This document shows positions 1 through 7,740 of a DNA stretch of 40,254 nt, piece by piece. A program made the translations under genes and the position numbers. The notes below the pieces were generated by a model. It saw nothing but the letters and a program-made list of their open reading frames with translations. It did no database searches and was not told the DNA's origin. Source of the stretch: Bog-159 sp049520215. GTDB lineage: Bacteria; Acidobacteriota; Terriglobia; Bryobacterales; Bryobacteraceae. Every line of letters begins with the position of its first letter. The stretch's first letter is position 1. Location of the stretch: assembly GCA_049520215.1 (NCBI GenBank), contig JBEKPZ010000019.1:1-40254 (forward strand), in the 5' to 3' direction.

Positions 1-159
1 GCCATGCGCGCCTGGGAGCAGGAATCGGACTTCCGGGCAGCTATCGAGGCCGACCCGGAGATCCGCGCGGTCCTGAACCCCGGCCAAATCGCTGAAAGTT
101 TCTCCCTGGAGCGGCAGTTGCGCAACGTGGATGCCATTTTCCGCCGTGTTTTCAACTGA
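1..159 (+). CDS. purB: Adenylosuccinate lyase, C-terminal fragment
   Basis: Partial gene entering from the left edge; only the last 52 codons are present, ending at a TGA. Adenylosuccinate lyase removes fumarate from SAICAR and from adenylosuccinate in purine synthesis. The fragment reads as the family's helical C-terminus: MRAWEQESDFRA, then a DPEI segment, then a closing LRNVDAIFRRVF, which resembles the usual 'LRHVDxIFxRVF' ending of PurB. The catalytic parts lie outside the window, so the call rests on this tail alone. The frame is open from base 1. The next gene on the same strand starts 89 bp downstream. Confidence 0.75.
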   Translation, partial: AMRAWEQESDFRAAIEADPEIRAVLNPGQIAESFSLERQLRNVDAIFRRVFN

Positions 160-248
160 TTAACGCAGAATTCGGCAGCTCTCGAAACGCTATCATTTTT
201 TGCGTGTAATGTTTTGGCTTTTCGGGTAAAGTATATCTGTACAGCAAA

Positions 249-662
249 ATGCCGAGGAGCCTGGAACTGGCGCGGGTGTTGGTGGTGGACGACGAATTGT
301 CCTCCCGCTTGACCCTACAGACCCTCCTTGAAGCGGGCGGCTATAGCGTGGACGTGGCAGGATCTGCAGCGGAGGCCTTCTCCAAGCTGGACCAAGGCCA
401 ATACGAACTGGTCCTGAGCGAGACCGAGGTGGATTCGCCGCAAGCCGGCCTGCGCGTGCTTTCGTATGCCCGGGTGAAGCCATATCAGCCCGCTACGGCG
501 TTGGTCACCGCCTACAAGGAAGCCAAAGCCTCCCGCTATCCGGTAGGCGATGAGCAGCAGGTCTCCATCAACGCCGAGAACGTTTCCGCCTTGCTCGGCC
601 AGGTGGCCGACCTGATCGGCCTGCGTGCGCAGCGCCGCGCCAATCGCGCGGTCGCGCAGTAG
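249..662 (+). CDS. Receiver-domain protein lacking the phospho-acceptor Asp
   Basis: A 137-residue single-domain protein with a CheY-like receiver fold. The acidic metal-binding pair is present (D14-D15 in VLVVDDE). The strand that normally ends in the phosphorylated Asp reads YELVLSETEV, so Glu58 occupies the acceptor position. The switch Thr is plausibly the one in ALVTAYK, but the conserved Lys-Pro pair near the C-terminus is absent and replaced by QVSINAEN. This is therefore a pseudo-receiver, probably not controlled by ordinary phosphorylation, or one where Glu mimics the phosphorylated state. There is no output domain, so it would act through protein contacts. The ATG at 249 is the first in frame and there is no good Shine-Dalgarno sequence. 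A palindromic repeat follows the stop by 12 nt. Confidence 0.75.
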   Translation: MPRSLELARVLVVDDELSSRLTLQTLLEAGGYSVDVAGSAAEAFSKLDQGQYELVLSETEVDSPQAGLRVLSYARVKPYQPATALVTAYKEAKASRYPVGDEQQVSINAENVSALLGQVADLIGLRAQRRANRAVAQ

Positions 663-674
663 TTTCAATCATTT

Positions 675-714
675 GTGGAGCAGGTCCTCGGCCTGCCGCG
701 GCCTCTCAGGCCGC
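675..714. repeat. REP-like palindromic repeat (copy R1)
   Basis: Two consecutive hairpins, GCAGG-loop-CCTGC followed by GCGGCCT-loop-AGGCCGC. It resembles the copies at 21876 (inside a coding region) and 30668. It lies between two convergent genes, 12 nt after the stop at 662 and 20 nt from the stop at 735, where it could act as a bidirectional terminator or RNA-stabilising structure. Confidence 0.7.
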
Positions 715-734
715 GTTCATGCGCCGCTAAAGTG

Positions 735-1358
735 TCACGCCAGTGCGGCTACCTGCCTCTCCAACTCGTCCAAACCTCCCGCGAAGAAGTGATCCTGCGC
801 CTCCACCCAGATCAGCCGTTTGGGATCGGCCACTTGCGCGTAGAACGCTTCCATCTCAGGCGGTGAGCCGTACTGGTCGTGGGTGCTCTGGATGAAGACC
901 TTGGGCACGGTACACCACGCCAGCACGCCCACGGGATCGCGATTGGCGGGGAAGCCCAACGCGATCAGCCGTTCGGCATCCGGCAAGCCGCATCCCAAGC
1001 TCAGGATCACCCGGGAGCCGAACGAAAACCCAGCCAGAGTGTACGGCAGGCCCGGATAGCGGCCGCGCAGCCAGTCGAGCGCCGCGCGAGCATCCTCGAT
1101 CTCGCCAACCCCCAAGTCGTGCCGGCCCTCGCTTTTCCCGACGCCGCGGAAATTGAAGCGCAGCACCACGTAACCCGAATTCCGCAGAGCCCGCGCTACC
1201 CGATGGACCACCTTGTTATGCATGGTGCCGCCAAACAGCGGGTGCGGATGGCAGATCAGCGCGGCCGCGCGCGGGGCGGTGTCCTCCGGCGCCTCCAGCA
1301 GGGCTTCGAGTTTGCCCGCGGGGCCATCTAATTGAAGCGCTTCGATGCGGCGTGCCAT
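735..1358 (-). CDS. Alpha/beta hydrolase (COG2945-like)
   Basis: A 207-residue cytoplasmic serine hydrolase of the small alpha/beta fold type. The N-terminal strand ends in CHPHPLFGGTMHNKVV (about 36-51), the signature of the COG2945 group, followed by RFNFRGVGKSEG. The nucleophile elbow is G110-F-S-F-G with Ser112. Asp161 (STHDQYG) and His190 (AQDHFFAG) complete the triad. Natural substrates of this group are not established; carboxyester hydrolysis is the expected chemistry. The length is typical. The gene is alone on this strand, converging with the receiver gene upstream and following the toxin gene start by 18 bp. Confidence 0.85.
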   Translation of the reverse strand: MARRIEALQLDGPAGKLEALLEAPEDTAPRAAALICHPHPLFGGTMHNKVVHRVARALRNSGYVVLRFNFRGVGKSEGRHDLGVGEIEDARAALDWLRGRYPGLPYTLAGFSFGSRVILSLGCGLPDAERLIALGFPANRDPVGVLAWCTVPKVFIQSTHDQYGSPPEMEAFYAQVADPKRLIWVEAQDHFFAGGLDELERQVAALA

Positions 1359-1376
1359 TTTGGGTCTATGGGCGGC

Positions 1377-1769
1377 TCACGGCTGGTTAGGAGCAATGTG
1401 CTCGCGCAACCAGGCGGCGTAGCCGGTTTCATCGAGCGTGTGGTCGGCGAGCGACAGCATGGCGGCGATCACCTCAGCCTGCTCGGCCAGGATAGTGCGA
1501 CCGTTCTCGTAAAGGAAAACGAATCCGGTTAGGAACGCAGTGCGCTTGTTGCCATCCACAAATCCGTGGTTCTGGCAGAGCCCAGCGGTGTATGCGGCCG
1601 CCAGATCGCACAGATCCGGTTCGCCGTAGGCAATTAGGTTTCGAGGTCTGGCCAGCGCCGACTCGATGGCGCCTGAATCGCGGACTCCGGGTAAGCCTCC
1701 GAATTCGATCAGGCTCTCGCTGTGAAACCGCGCGACGGCTGTTGGCTCCACCCAAACCGGCTCAGTCAA
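1377..1769 (-). CDS. doc: Doc-type toxin of the Fic/Doc family
   Basis: A 130-residue Fic-fold protein with the catalytic loop HGFVDGNKR (68-76), matching the Doc/Fic signature HxFx(D/N)(A/G)NKR. In phage P1 Doc this fold phosphorylates EF-Tu and stops translation; whether this copy does so is inferred from family membership. The N-terminal half contains GLPGVRDSGAIESALARP, typical of death-on-curing proteins. Its ATG overlaps the antitoxin stop by 4 nt (ATGA), so the two are translationally coupled. The length matches the family and nothing looks broken. Confidence 0.9.
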   Translation of the reverse strand: MTEPVWVEPTAVARFHSESLIEFGGLPGVRDSGAIESALARPRNLIAYGEPDLCDLAAAYTAGLCQNHGFVDGNKRTAFLTGFVFLYENGRTILAEQAEVIAAMLSLADHTLDETGYAAWLREHIAPNQP

Positions 1770-2017
1770 CGAGCCAACTCCCGCATGGCGGGAGCATAGC
1801 GGCGCATGGCTTCACGGGCGATGGCGATCTGGCGCGCAATCTCTTCCCGCTCCTCGGCCGGGCCATCGACATACTCCTGGAGCATGGCTTGGACCTTGGC
1901 CTGGAAATTCGTTCCGTCAGCCAATAGTTTAGCCTTCAGCCGGCGGTGGAAGCTCTCGCCCAGCCGAATGGTCAACGTCTTCAATTCTTCAGTTCTGGCG
2001 GTCTGTGTGCCGGTCAT
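1766..2017 (-). CDS. Ribbon-helix-helix-like antitoxin partner of Doc
   Basis: An 83-residue protein beginning MTGTQTARTEELKTLTIRLG. The segment KTLTIRLGESFHRRLKAKLL looks like a ribbon-helix-helix DNA-binding strand and helix, and the acidic helical tail (EEREEIARQI...) would bind the toxin. This is not a recognisable Phd-fold antitoxin, so the operon pairs a Doc toxin with a CopG/RHH-type antitoxin. I chose the ATG at 2017; GGAGG lies only 1 nt upstream, which is close for a Shine-Dalgarno site. An in-frame upstream start at 2146 would run into the VWFA gene and lacks conservation-like features. The toxin start overlaps its stop. Confidence 0.8.
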   Translation of the reverse strand: MTGTQTARTEELKTLTIRLGESFHRRLKAKLLADGTNFQAKVQAMLQEYVDGPAEEREEIARQIAIAREAMRRYAPAMRELAR

Positions 2018-2031
2018 GCCTCCAGTCTGAC

Positions 2032-2047
2032 ATGATTGAATGATTGA
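2032..2047. promoter_or_regulatory. Tandem 8-bp repeat upstream of the antitoxin (candidate operator)
   Basis: ATGATTGA occurs twice head to tail (2032-2039, 2040-2047), immediately upstream of the antitoxin start at 2017. RHH antitoxins usually autoregulate by binding short repeated sites near their promoter. On the minus strand a TTGACT element overlaps the edge of the repeat and could be a -35. Function is inferred from position. Confidence 0.4.
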
Positions 2048-2049
2048 AG

Positions 2050-3036
2050 TCAAGAGCCAAGAGCCGCATAATAACCGTGTTCGCTTTGTATGCGGATTCC
2101 CTTGCGGGCGACCGTCACGCGCAGCTTGTGGTACTTGCCATCCCAATTCCGAGCGGGTGGCTCGTACTCAAGGCTGTAATTGGTGCGTGCGTCGGCTTCG
2201 GCCTGCGTGATCGCTTTGTTCAGGTCAACCGTCGAAGTACGGCCCCCGGTTGCCCCGGTCAGAATGTCGAGCGAATCCCGGTTCAGAACTCCGCGGTCGA
2301 GATTCATACCCGGATCAGCCGTGTAGACCGTAATTTTAGACTGAACCAGCCGTGCGCCAAGCTCCCGCAGGGTCGGGCCGCCGTCCCACCAGCCTTGGCC
2401 CTCAAGGCCAATGGCGCTCGGAAAACCATAGGTAACCCAAAGCAGTTCCTTGGGGCCGTGTACCATTGCCATACGCGCACCCATATCGTCTAGCGCACGG
2501 CAGGTAATCGTGAAGCGTTCCGGCACACCGACCGGGCTCGATCGTCTCAAGTCTTGGGGCCTGAATTGCAAGGTGTTGCGCATGGCGGTATCCAGTAGCG
2601 GCCCGATATTCCGCACCCAGGAGGCGTCGGCAGCACCCTGCGCAGCCGGGGCTTCCGGCAGGCCGTGGACCGGATAGAGACTGCCATCCTCAACCAACAA
2701 GTATAGATATAGCGAGCCTGTAGCTGGCAGACGAGACAGGGAAGTTTTGAGAATGCTCCAGATCTCTCCGCGCGAAGAGAGGTTCGAATTCATGAGATCG
2801 AACAGGATAACCAAGGGACCGCCTTGGTCGCTTTGGTTTAGGTGGAGGGAGACGATCTTCTGCGGCGAGCCGTTGTCAAACAGGGCAAAGTCGGCGGCGG
2901 TCAGGTCCGGGACTGGGTTGCCCGCGGAATCCAGAGCCACGACCCGCAGGGCGACATGCCCCGTGGATTGTTGCGCTTGGAGCGCGAAGCCGGCTGCCAA
3001 CAGCAGGGCGGCTGCCAATCTGTTGAAGTTGCTCAT
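2050..3036 (-). CDS. VWFA-related secreted protein (Acidobacteria type)
   Basis: A 328-residue exported protein. Residues 1-21 form a signal peptide (NRLAAALLLAAGFALQAQ). The mature part opens with a beta-rich segment containing 'LRVVALDSAGNPVPDLTAADFALFDNG', broken here as VVALDSAGNPVPDL and TAADFALFDNG, a hallmark of the acidobacterial VWFA-related family (TIGR03436-type). A von Willebrand A-like fold follows from about residue 70 (PLVILFDLMNSNLSSRGE). The metal site is degenerate: the expected DxSxS is DLMNS. The function of the family is unknown; an envelope or extracellular binding role is inferred. It is the last gene of the minus-strand run bamD - response regulator - yajQ, 47 bp after yajQ, and precedes the TA pair. 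Confidence 0.85.
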   Translation of the reverse strand: MSNFNRLAAALLLAAGFALQAQQSTGHVALRVVALDSAGNPVPDLTAADFALFDNGSPQKIVSLHLNQSDQGGPLVILFDLMNSNLSSRGEIWSILKTSLSRLPATGSLYLYLLVEDGSLYPVHGLPEAPAAQGAADASWVRNIGPLLDTAMRNTLQFRPQDLRRSSPVGVPERFTITCRALDDMGARMAMVHGPKELLWVTYGFPSAIGLEGQGWWDGGPTLRELGARLVQSKITVYTADPGMNLDRGVLNRDSLDILTGATGGRTSTVDLNKAITQAEADARTNYSLEYEPPARNWDGKYHKLRVTVARKGIRIQSEHGYYAALGS

Positions 3037-3083
3037 AGGTTAAGGAACCTCAATCTGGTAGACGCCGCCGCGGGTGGCCGGTT

Positions 3084-3584
3084 TCAAAACGTCCGGTAAT
3101 TGGTAATCTGCACGTCGATGCCGAAATCGTTGTCGTGCAGCAGCTTGATCACGCTCTGCAAGGTATCCCGGTCCCGCCCGCTAACGCGCACCAGGTCACC
3201 CTGGATGGCGGCCTGCACCTTCAGCTTGCTGTCCTTGATCTTGCGCACGATCTCGCGCGCCTTCTCGATAGGAATGCCCTGCTGCAGCGTGATCTCCTGT
3301 TTCACCGAGGAGCCGGCCGCCGGGATGAGCGTCCCGTACGTCAGCCCCTTCAGCGGCACCTTGCGCTTTACCAGCTTGCCTTCCAGCACCTCGATCACGG
3401 CTTTCAGCTTGTACTCATCCGCGCTGGCCAGCAGGACCTTGTGGTCCTTGTCGTTCAGCTCGATCGAAGACTTGGAGTCCTTCAAATCGTAACGTTGGTG
3501 AATCTCCTTGAGCGCCTGCTGGATGGCGTTGCCGACCTCCGGCAACTCGATCTTGGAGACGACGTCGAAACTGTTATCGGGCAT
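3084..3584 (-). CDS. yajQ: YajQ-family nucleotide-binding protein
   Basis: A 166-residue cytoplasmic protein of the UPF0234/YajQ family with two alpha-beta subdomains. The start SFDVVSKIELPEVGNAI and the end GIDVQITNYRTF are diagnostic, and KSSIELNDKDHKVLLAS and LKVQAAIQGDLVRVSGRDRD are conserved inner segments. Some members bind cyclic di-GMP and influence transcription (the Xanthomonas homologue with a LysR-type partner); others bind RNA or tRNA. No LysR regulator is visible here. It lies 5 bp downstream of the response regulator gene on the same strand, so the two are almost certainly co-transcribed. Confidence 0.95.
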   Translation of the reverse strand: MPDNSFDVVSKIELPEVGNAIQQALKEIHQRYDLKDSKSSIELNDKDHKVLLASADEYKLKAVIEVLEGKLVKRKVPLKGLTYGTLIPAAGSSVKQEITLQQGIPIEKAREIVRKIKDSKLKVQAAIQGDLVRVSGRDRDTLQSVIKLLHDNDFGIDVQITNYRTF

Positions 3585-3589
3585 AGATT

Positions 3590-4144
3590 CTAACGGGTAC
3601 CGAGTGCAATCAAGACCTTCTCGGTAATCTCGTCAATGATACCAGACAGGGAGGCGTCCAGGGCTACCGTCACGGCCGCGCGCACCCGTTCCGGATCGAC
3701 CAGCGCCACCACGGGCGCCCTCGGCGCGGGACGCTTGGCGGCCACGGCGGGAGGCGGACCGGATCCCCGTTCTTTCACCGCCATCTCGGCCAGCGGCTTC
3801 ACCGCGCCTAGCAGCAGGGACGCCTGGAACGGCTTTTGTACGATGCCATCGGCCTCCACGCGGCGCGCTTCGGCTTCATCCAGCCGGTCCTTGACGCCGG
3901 CCGTCAGGATCACCCGGACATGCTTGTGACGCGGGCTGAGCTTCACGTACTGGCAGATTTCATAGCCGGTACGATGCGGCATCTCCACGTCGGCCAGCAC
4001 CAGATCGGGATCCACGTCCTCCAGGCGCAGCAACGCGGAGTCGCCATCGCTGACCGTGACTACTTCAAAGCCCTCCTCGGTGAGAATCTGCTCGCCCATG
4101 CGCTGTGCGTGGGGGCTGTCGTCGGCGAGCAGAATGCGCGTCAT
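3590..4144 (-). CDS. Response regulator with a short C-terminal helix domain
   Basis: A 184-residue protein with an intact CheY-like receiver: D8-D9 acid pair (LLADDS), phospho-acceptor D52 (LVLADVEMP), switch T81 (ILTAG) and K104 in QKPF. A proline/alanine linker (about 127-145, GPPPAVAAKRPAPRAP) leads to a short C-terminal helical segment ending IIDEITEKVLIAL. No DNA-binding domain or enzyme is recognised. Similar receivers with a C-terminal amphipathic helix occur in chemosensory and GTPase-linked systems of soil bacteria, but that comparison is loose. The start codon abuts the bamD stop (4145-4147), which implies one transcript with bamD and yajQ. Confidence 0.85.
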   Translation of the reverse strand: MTRILLADDSPHAQRMGEQILTEEGFEVVTVSDGDSALLRLEDVDPDLVLADVEMPHRTGYEICQYVKLSPRHKHVRVILTAGVKDRLDEAEARRVEADGIVQKPFQASLLLGAVKPLAEMAVKERGSGPPPAVAAKRPAPRAPVVALVDPERVRAAVTVALDASLSGIIDEITEKVLIALGTR

Positions 4145-5533
4145 TTATTCTTGCGGCGTCTGCGCCGGCTGAGCGGCTGGCGCCGGAGGTGTCGTCTGGG
4201 GTTGCGCTGGCTGAGCCGGCTGAGCCGGAGCATGCTTGGCCGCCTTGGCAGCGGCTTTCTTGGCTTCCTTGGCCTTCTCCTGCATCTTCTTCGCAGCAAG
4301 CTTCCGGTCTTTCTCGGTGATCGGATGGTTGGTGGCGAAAGGCTGCTGGGGGGCCACTAACCCTCCGTCAGCCGGTTTGGCAGCCGGATCCGCGGCCGGT
4401 GCGGCCACCGGCGGGGACGCGCTTCCCGCGGCAGGCGGGGTCGCCCGTGCATCGGGCCTTTGATCGAGTTCCTTCGTATCGTTGGTAACGGCAGCCGTCA
4501 CGTCCGACCCCACACCTCCGGGCGTCGCGCCCGGAGTCGCCGCGCCAGGCTGTACCGGCACGCTAACCGGGATTCCCGGACGCAAAGCCGTCATGGTCGG
4601 CGTTCCGCCCTTGGCCGCCAAACGGGTATCCGGGTTCCGCTTGAACGTGTCCATGAGGCGATTCACTTTGCTCGGAGCGTTCCGGTTCACCAATTCGTAC
4701 TTCATGCGGGCAAGAGCCACCGGATCGGCCGCCGGGACGGGCTGTTTCATGGCCTCCAGTTTCTTCTTGGCCGCCTCCGCGTGCGGGCTCAGCGGATAGT
4801 CCTTCACCAGGCGCGTGTAGGCGGAGGCGGACTTGTCTTCGAACCGGTCGCCCATCCGGTCGTAGGAATCGCCAAGCATCCACAGCGCTTCATCGGCCAT
4901 GCTGAACAAGGGATATTGATCCACCACCCCGGTCAAGCGATTGGCCGCGGCCGGCATGGCGCCCTTGTGGTGGTAGAAGACGCCGGCGGTATACTCGTGA
5001 GCCGCCAGAACCTCCTGCACATCGCGCAGCTTTTGCTGGGTTTCGGGCGCGAACTTGCTGTTGGGATACTGCAGCAGCAACTGACGGCATTCGTCCTCGG
5101 CGCGGATGGCGTGGAGAGGGTCGCGGTCCGCCTTGTCCATCTGTTTGTAATGGATATCGCAAACCCGTTCCTGCGCCTCGGCGGCCTCCTCCATTTGCGG
5201 ATAGAACAATTCGAAGTCCTTGTATTCGGCTTCGGCCTGCGCCAGACCGTGCGATCCGCCTTCGCGGAACCAACTGTCCGCGATCGCCAGCTTGGCCTTG
5301 GCCAGGAACTCGCTGCTGTCGTAGGTGTTGATCAGCGTCTGCAGGGTCAGCCGCGCGATCTCGTATCGGCTGTGCTCGATATCGTTGATGGCCCGGTCGA
5401 AGAGCACCTTATCGGGCTGTTCGGTTTTCTTGGTGATGGGGTCTGCGTACTTGTGGCGGCGTATACCGCAGGAACTCAGGAGGCCCGCCAGCGCGGCGAC
5501 CACAATCAGGTGATGAAGAATGCGTGAATACAT
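4145..5533 (-). CDS. bamD: BamD-like outer-membrane assembly lipoprotein with long C-terminal tail
   Basis: A 462-residue lipoprotein. Residues 1-21 are a signal peptide ending in the lipobox LLSSC (Cys22). Residues about 40-265 carry the tetratricopeptide-type repeats of BamD/YfiO (YEIARLTLQTLINTYDSSEFL, LAIADSWF, CRQLLLQYPNSKFAPET, YTRLVKDYPLSPHAEAAKKKL). BamD docks on BamA and helps insert outer-membrane beta-barrels, which implies a two-membrane cell. Proteobacterial BamD is about 245 residues. Here a tail of roughly 190 residues follows, rich in Pro, Ala, Gly and Lys, with a Lys/Ala stretch (about 405-440) and PAQPAQ repeats, and no recognisable fold. The role of the tail is unknown. The response regulator gene follows with no gap. 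Confidence 0.85.
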   Translation of the reverse strand: MYSRILHHLIVVAALAGLLSSCGIRRHKYADPITKKTEQPDKVLFDRAINDIEHSRYEIARLTLQTLINTYDSSEFLAKAKLAIADSWFREGGSHGLAQAEAEYKDFELFYPQMEEAAEAQERVCDIHYKQMDKADRDPLHAIRAEDECRQLLLQYPNSKFAPETQQKLRDVQEVLAAHEYTAGVFYHHKGAMPAAANRLTGVVDQYPLFSMADEALWMLGDSYDRMGDRFEDKSASAYTRLVKDYPLSPHAEAAKKKLEAMKQPVPAADPVALARMKYELVNRNAPSKVNRLMDTFKRNPDTRLAAKGGTPTMTALRPGIPVSVPVQPGAATPGATPGGVGSDVTAAVTNDTKELDQRPDARATPPAAGSASPPVAAPAADPAAKPADGGLVAPQQPFATNHPITEKDRKLAAKKMQEKAKEAKKAAAKAAKHAPAQPAQPAQPQTTPPAPAAQPAQTPQE

Positions 5534-5602
5534 CGTTTACCCTTGCCAATATTTTGCGCTTCAGACCAGAATAGCAATTCGATCGCCAGCCTGGGGGGCC
5601 GT

Positions 5603-6277
5603 TCAACAACGAACGGCATTCGCTTGCAGGGCCGCCTGGCGCAGTTCGGCCATCGCGGCGGCTGGGTCCGGGGTGTGAAATACCGAAGACCCTGTGACGA
5701 TCCAGTCACAGCCCGCCCGCACCACCTCGCCTATGTTGTCCTTGGTCACGCCGCCATCGATTTCGATGGGGAATGCCAGCCGCCGTTCGCGCCGGATCGC
5801 GTCCAGCCGCCGGACCTTGTCGAGCGCATAGGGGATAAACCGCTGCCCGCCAAACCCCGGATTGACGCTCATCACCAGCACGTAATCCGCCAGCCCCAGC
5901 ACCTCGTCCAGGGTGGAAACCGGAGTCGCCGGATTGATCACCACGCCGGCGCGCGCGCCCGCCCGCTGGATCTCGCGCAGCGTGCCGTCCAGATGCTTGC
6001 AGGCTTCCTGATGCACGATCACCTGGTCGGCGCCCGCGTCGATGAAGATGGGTGCGTACTTGTCGGGATCCTCGATCATCAGGTGAACGTCCAGCTTCAG
6101 GCGCGTGACTTTGCGAATGGAAGCCACCACCGGCGGCCCGATGGTGAGGTTCGGCACAAAGTGGCCGTCCATCACGTCCAGATGCAGCATGCTGGCGCCG
6201 CCCCGCTCGACTTGAGCGATCTGCTCGCCCAAGCGGGCAAAATCCGCAGCCAGAATTGACGGAAGGATTTCAATCAT
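5603..6277 (-). CDS. rpe: Ribulose-phosphate 3-epimerase
   Basis: A 224-residue TIM-barrel enzyme interconverting D-ribulose 5-phosphate and D-xylulose 5-phosphate in the pentose phosphate pathway. It starts MIEILPSILAADFARLG, with Ser7 in the usual place. Metal and catalytic residues are visible: H32 and D34 in LHLDVMDGHFVPN, H65 in DVHLMIEDP, and D174 in IEIDGGV. The flexible loop MSVNPGFGGQ is intact. I chose the ATG at 6277; an in-frame upstream ATG at 6340 would add 21 residues unlike the family and would overlap the end of the MATE gene. It lies 19 bp after that gene's stop, so the two are likely co-transcribed. Confidence 0.96.
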   Translation of the reverse strand: MIEILPSILAADFARLGEQIAQVERGGASMLHLDVMDGHFVPNLTIGPPVVASIRKVTRLKLDVHLMIEDPDKYAPIFIDAGADQVIVHQEACKHLDGTLREIQRAGARAGVVINPATPVSTLDEVLGLADYVLVMSVNPGFGGQRFIPYALDKVRRLDAIRRERRLAFPIEIDGGVTKDNIGEVVRAGCDWIVTGSSVFHTPDPAAAMAELRQAALQANAVRC

Positions 6278-6296
6278 TTGCGGGATCAGTCCGATT

Positions 6297-7688
6297 TTAC
6301 CACGCGGGGCGGGCCGGTAAAGGTCGCATGGCAGCCGCACTGCGGCGGAGCCCCGCCACTGTGTGGCGCCAAACGGCCAGCAGGACCGAGCCGATTAGAA
6401 TCAGGCCGCAGCAAAGGCCCGTCCATAGGCCGGCCGCTCCCCATCCGGCGCGGAAGCACAGCCACATTCCCAGCGGCAAGCCAACAAACCAGTAGAACAG
6501 CAGGTTGCACCACATCGGCGTACGGGTGTTGCCGGTGCCGCGCAAGGCGCCCGCGACTACCACCTGGCACCCGTCGAACATCTGAAACACGGCAGCGATG
6601 GCCAGCAGCGTAACGCTCATGCGGATGACGGCCGGGTCGGCGGTGTAGATGCGCGCGATCCGCACGGGAATCGTCAGGAACGCGACGGCCGCCAGGCTCA
6701 TGAACGCTACGCCGCAGGCCAGCGCACTCCATCCGGCCCGACCGGCGGCGGCGGGGTCGCGCTGTCCAATCAAATGTCCGACGCGCACCGCTGCGGCCGA
6801 GCTGATTCCCAACGGCACCATGAAGGTCAGGCTCGCCATGTTCAGCGCAATCTGGTGGCCGGCCAGCGAGGCGGCGTCCAGCCGGGCAATTAGCGCAGTG
6901 GCCGACGCGAACACGCCGATCTCCAGCGCCACTTGCGTGGCGACAGGGATGCCGAGTTTCAACAGTCGGCTCAGGAGGGGCCAGTCCGGCGCCAGCGGGA
7001 CGTGGAACAATCCCGAGCGCCGCGCGCGGTCGTAGTAACGCGCGCAGGAGATCAGCACGATCGCCATATAAACACGCGCCGCGCCGGTGGCCCAGGCCGA
7101 TCCGTCGGTGCCCATGGCGCGGAAGCCCAGGTGGCCGTAGATCAGCACCCAGTTCCCAAACAGGTTGATCAGATTCGCCGACACCACCGCGAACATTACC
7201 GGCTGGACCAGGCCGATGCCCTGCAAGTAGCGCCGAAACCCGAAGTACAGCATCAGCGGGAGAGTGCCCCAATTGAGGATGCGGATATAGGCGGTGGCTT
7301 GCGGCAGGATCCTGGGGTTCACCCCGAAGCGCGGCAAACCGGCGGCCATGGCGGCAGTGACCATCATCAAGGCGGGCGTCAGCGCCGCGCACAGGTACAG
7401 AGCGCTCCACAGCGCGCGATGGCAATCCGCCATCCTTCGCGCGCCGTAGGCTTGCGAGACCACCGTGTCCAGACCGAGCAGCAGACAACCGCCAAACACA
7501 GAGGTGGTGGAGAACAGAATGCCGCCGAGGCTCACGGCGCCGATGGCCACGGCGCTATCCGGCAGGCGGCCCACCATGATGGTGTCGACGATGCCCATGG
7601 CCATCCAGCCGATCTCGGCCAGCACCAGCGGCCAGGCCAGCGCCAGCAGGGGTCGCCACTCGTGCCGGATGCTTTCGAGAGCGGACAT
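6297..7688 (-). CDS. MATE-family multidrug/sodium efflux transporter (NorM-like)
   Basis: A 463-residue inner-membrane protein with about 12 hydrophobic segments arranged as two similar halves. Family landmarks include LAWPLVLAEIGWMAMGIVDT near the N-terminus, MVGRLPDSAVAIGAVSLG, GLDTVVSQAYGAR in the first half, and ISSAAAVRVGHLIGQRDP opening the corresponding part of the second half. The expected role is cation-coupled (Na+ or H+) export of cationic drugs or metabolites; substrates cannot be read from the sequence. The ATG at 7688 faces the thioesterase gene divergently across 52 bp. Confidence 0.93.
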   Translation of the reverse strand: MSALESIRHEWRPLLALAWPLVLAEIGWMAMGIVDTIMVGRLPDSAVAIGAVSLGGILFSTTSVFGGCLLLGLDTVVSQAYGARRMADCHRALWSALYLCAALTPALMMVTAAMAAGLPRFGVNPRILPQATAYIRILNWGTLPLMLYFGFRRYLQGIGLVQPVMFAVVSANLINLFGNWVLIYGHLGFRAMGTDGSAWATGAARVYMAIVLISCARYYDRARRSGLFHVPLAPDWPLLSRLLKLGIPVATQVALEIGVFASATALIARLDAASLAGHQIALNMASLTFMVPLGISSAAAVRVGHLIGQRDPAAAGRAGWSALACGVAFMSLAAVAFLTIPVRIARIYTADPAVIRMSVTLLAIAAVFQMFDGCQVVVAGALRGTGNTRTPMWCNLLFYWFVGLPLGMWLCFRAGWGAAGLWTGLCCGLILIGSVLLAVWRHTVAGLRRSAAAMRPLPARPAW

Positions 7689-7726
7689 CTATTCAGGATC
7701 ACACACCGCGAGGGGCGCCTAGCCGT

Positions 7727-7732
7727 TATAAT
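7727..7732 (+). promoter_or_regulatory. Candidate -10 element of the thioesterase-queG operon
   Basis: TATAAT lies 8 nt before the ATG at 7741, within the 52-bp gap to the divergent MATE gene. No clear -35 is seen at 17 bp. Initiation 6-8 nt downstream of this hexamer would give a leaderless or nearly leaderless mRNA, and no Shine-Dalgarno sequence is present before the ATG. Confidence 0.5.
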
Positions 7733-7740
7733 TACCCACA

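Noticed and set aside
6278..6340. Upstream start for ribulose-phosphate epimerase (adds 21 residues)
   Set aside because: The extension overlaps the end of the MATE gene and does not fit the family's N-terminus, MIEILPSILAADF.
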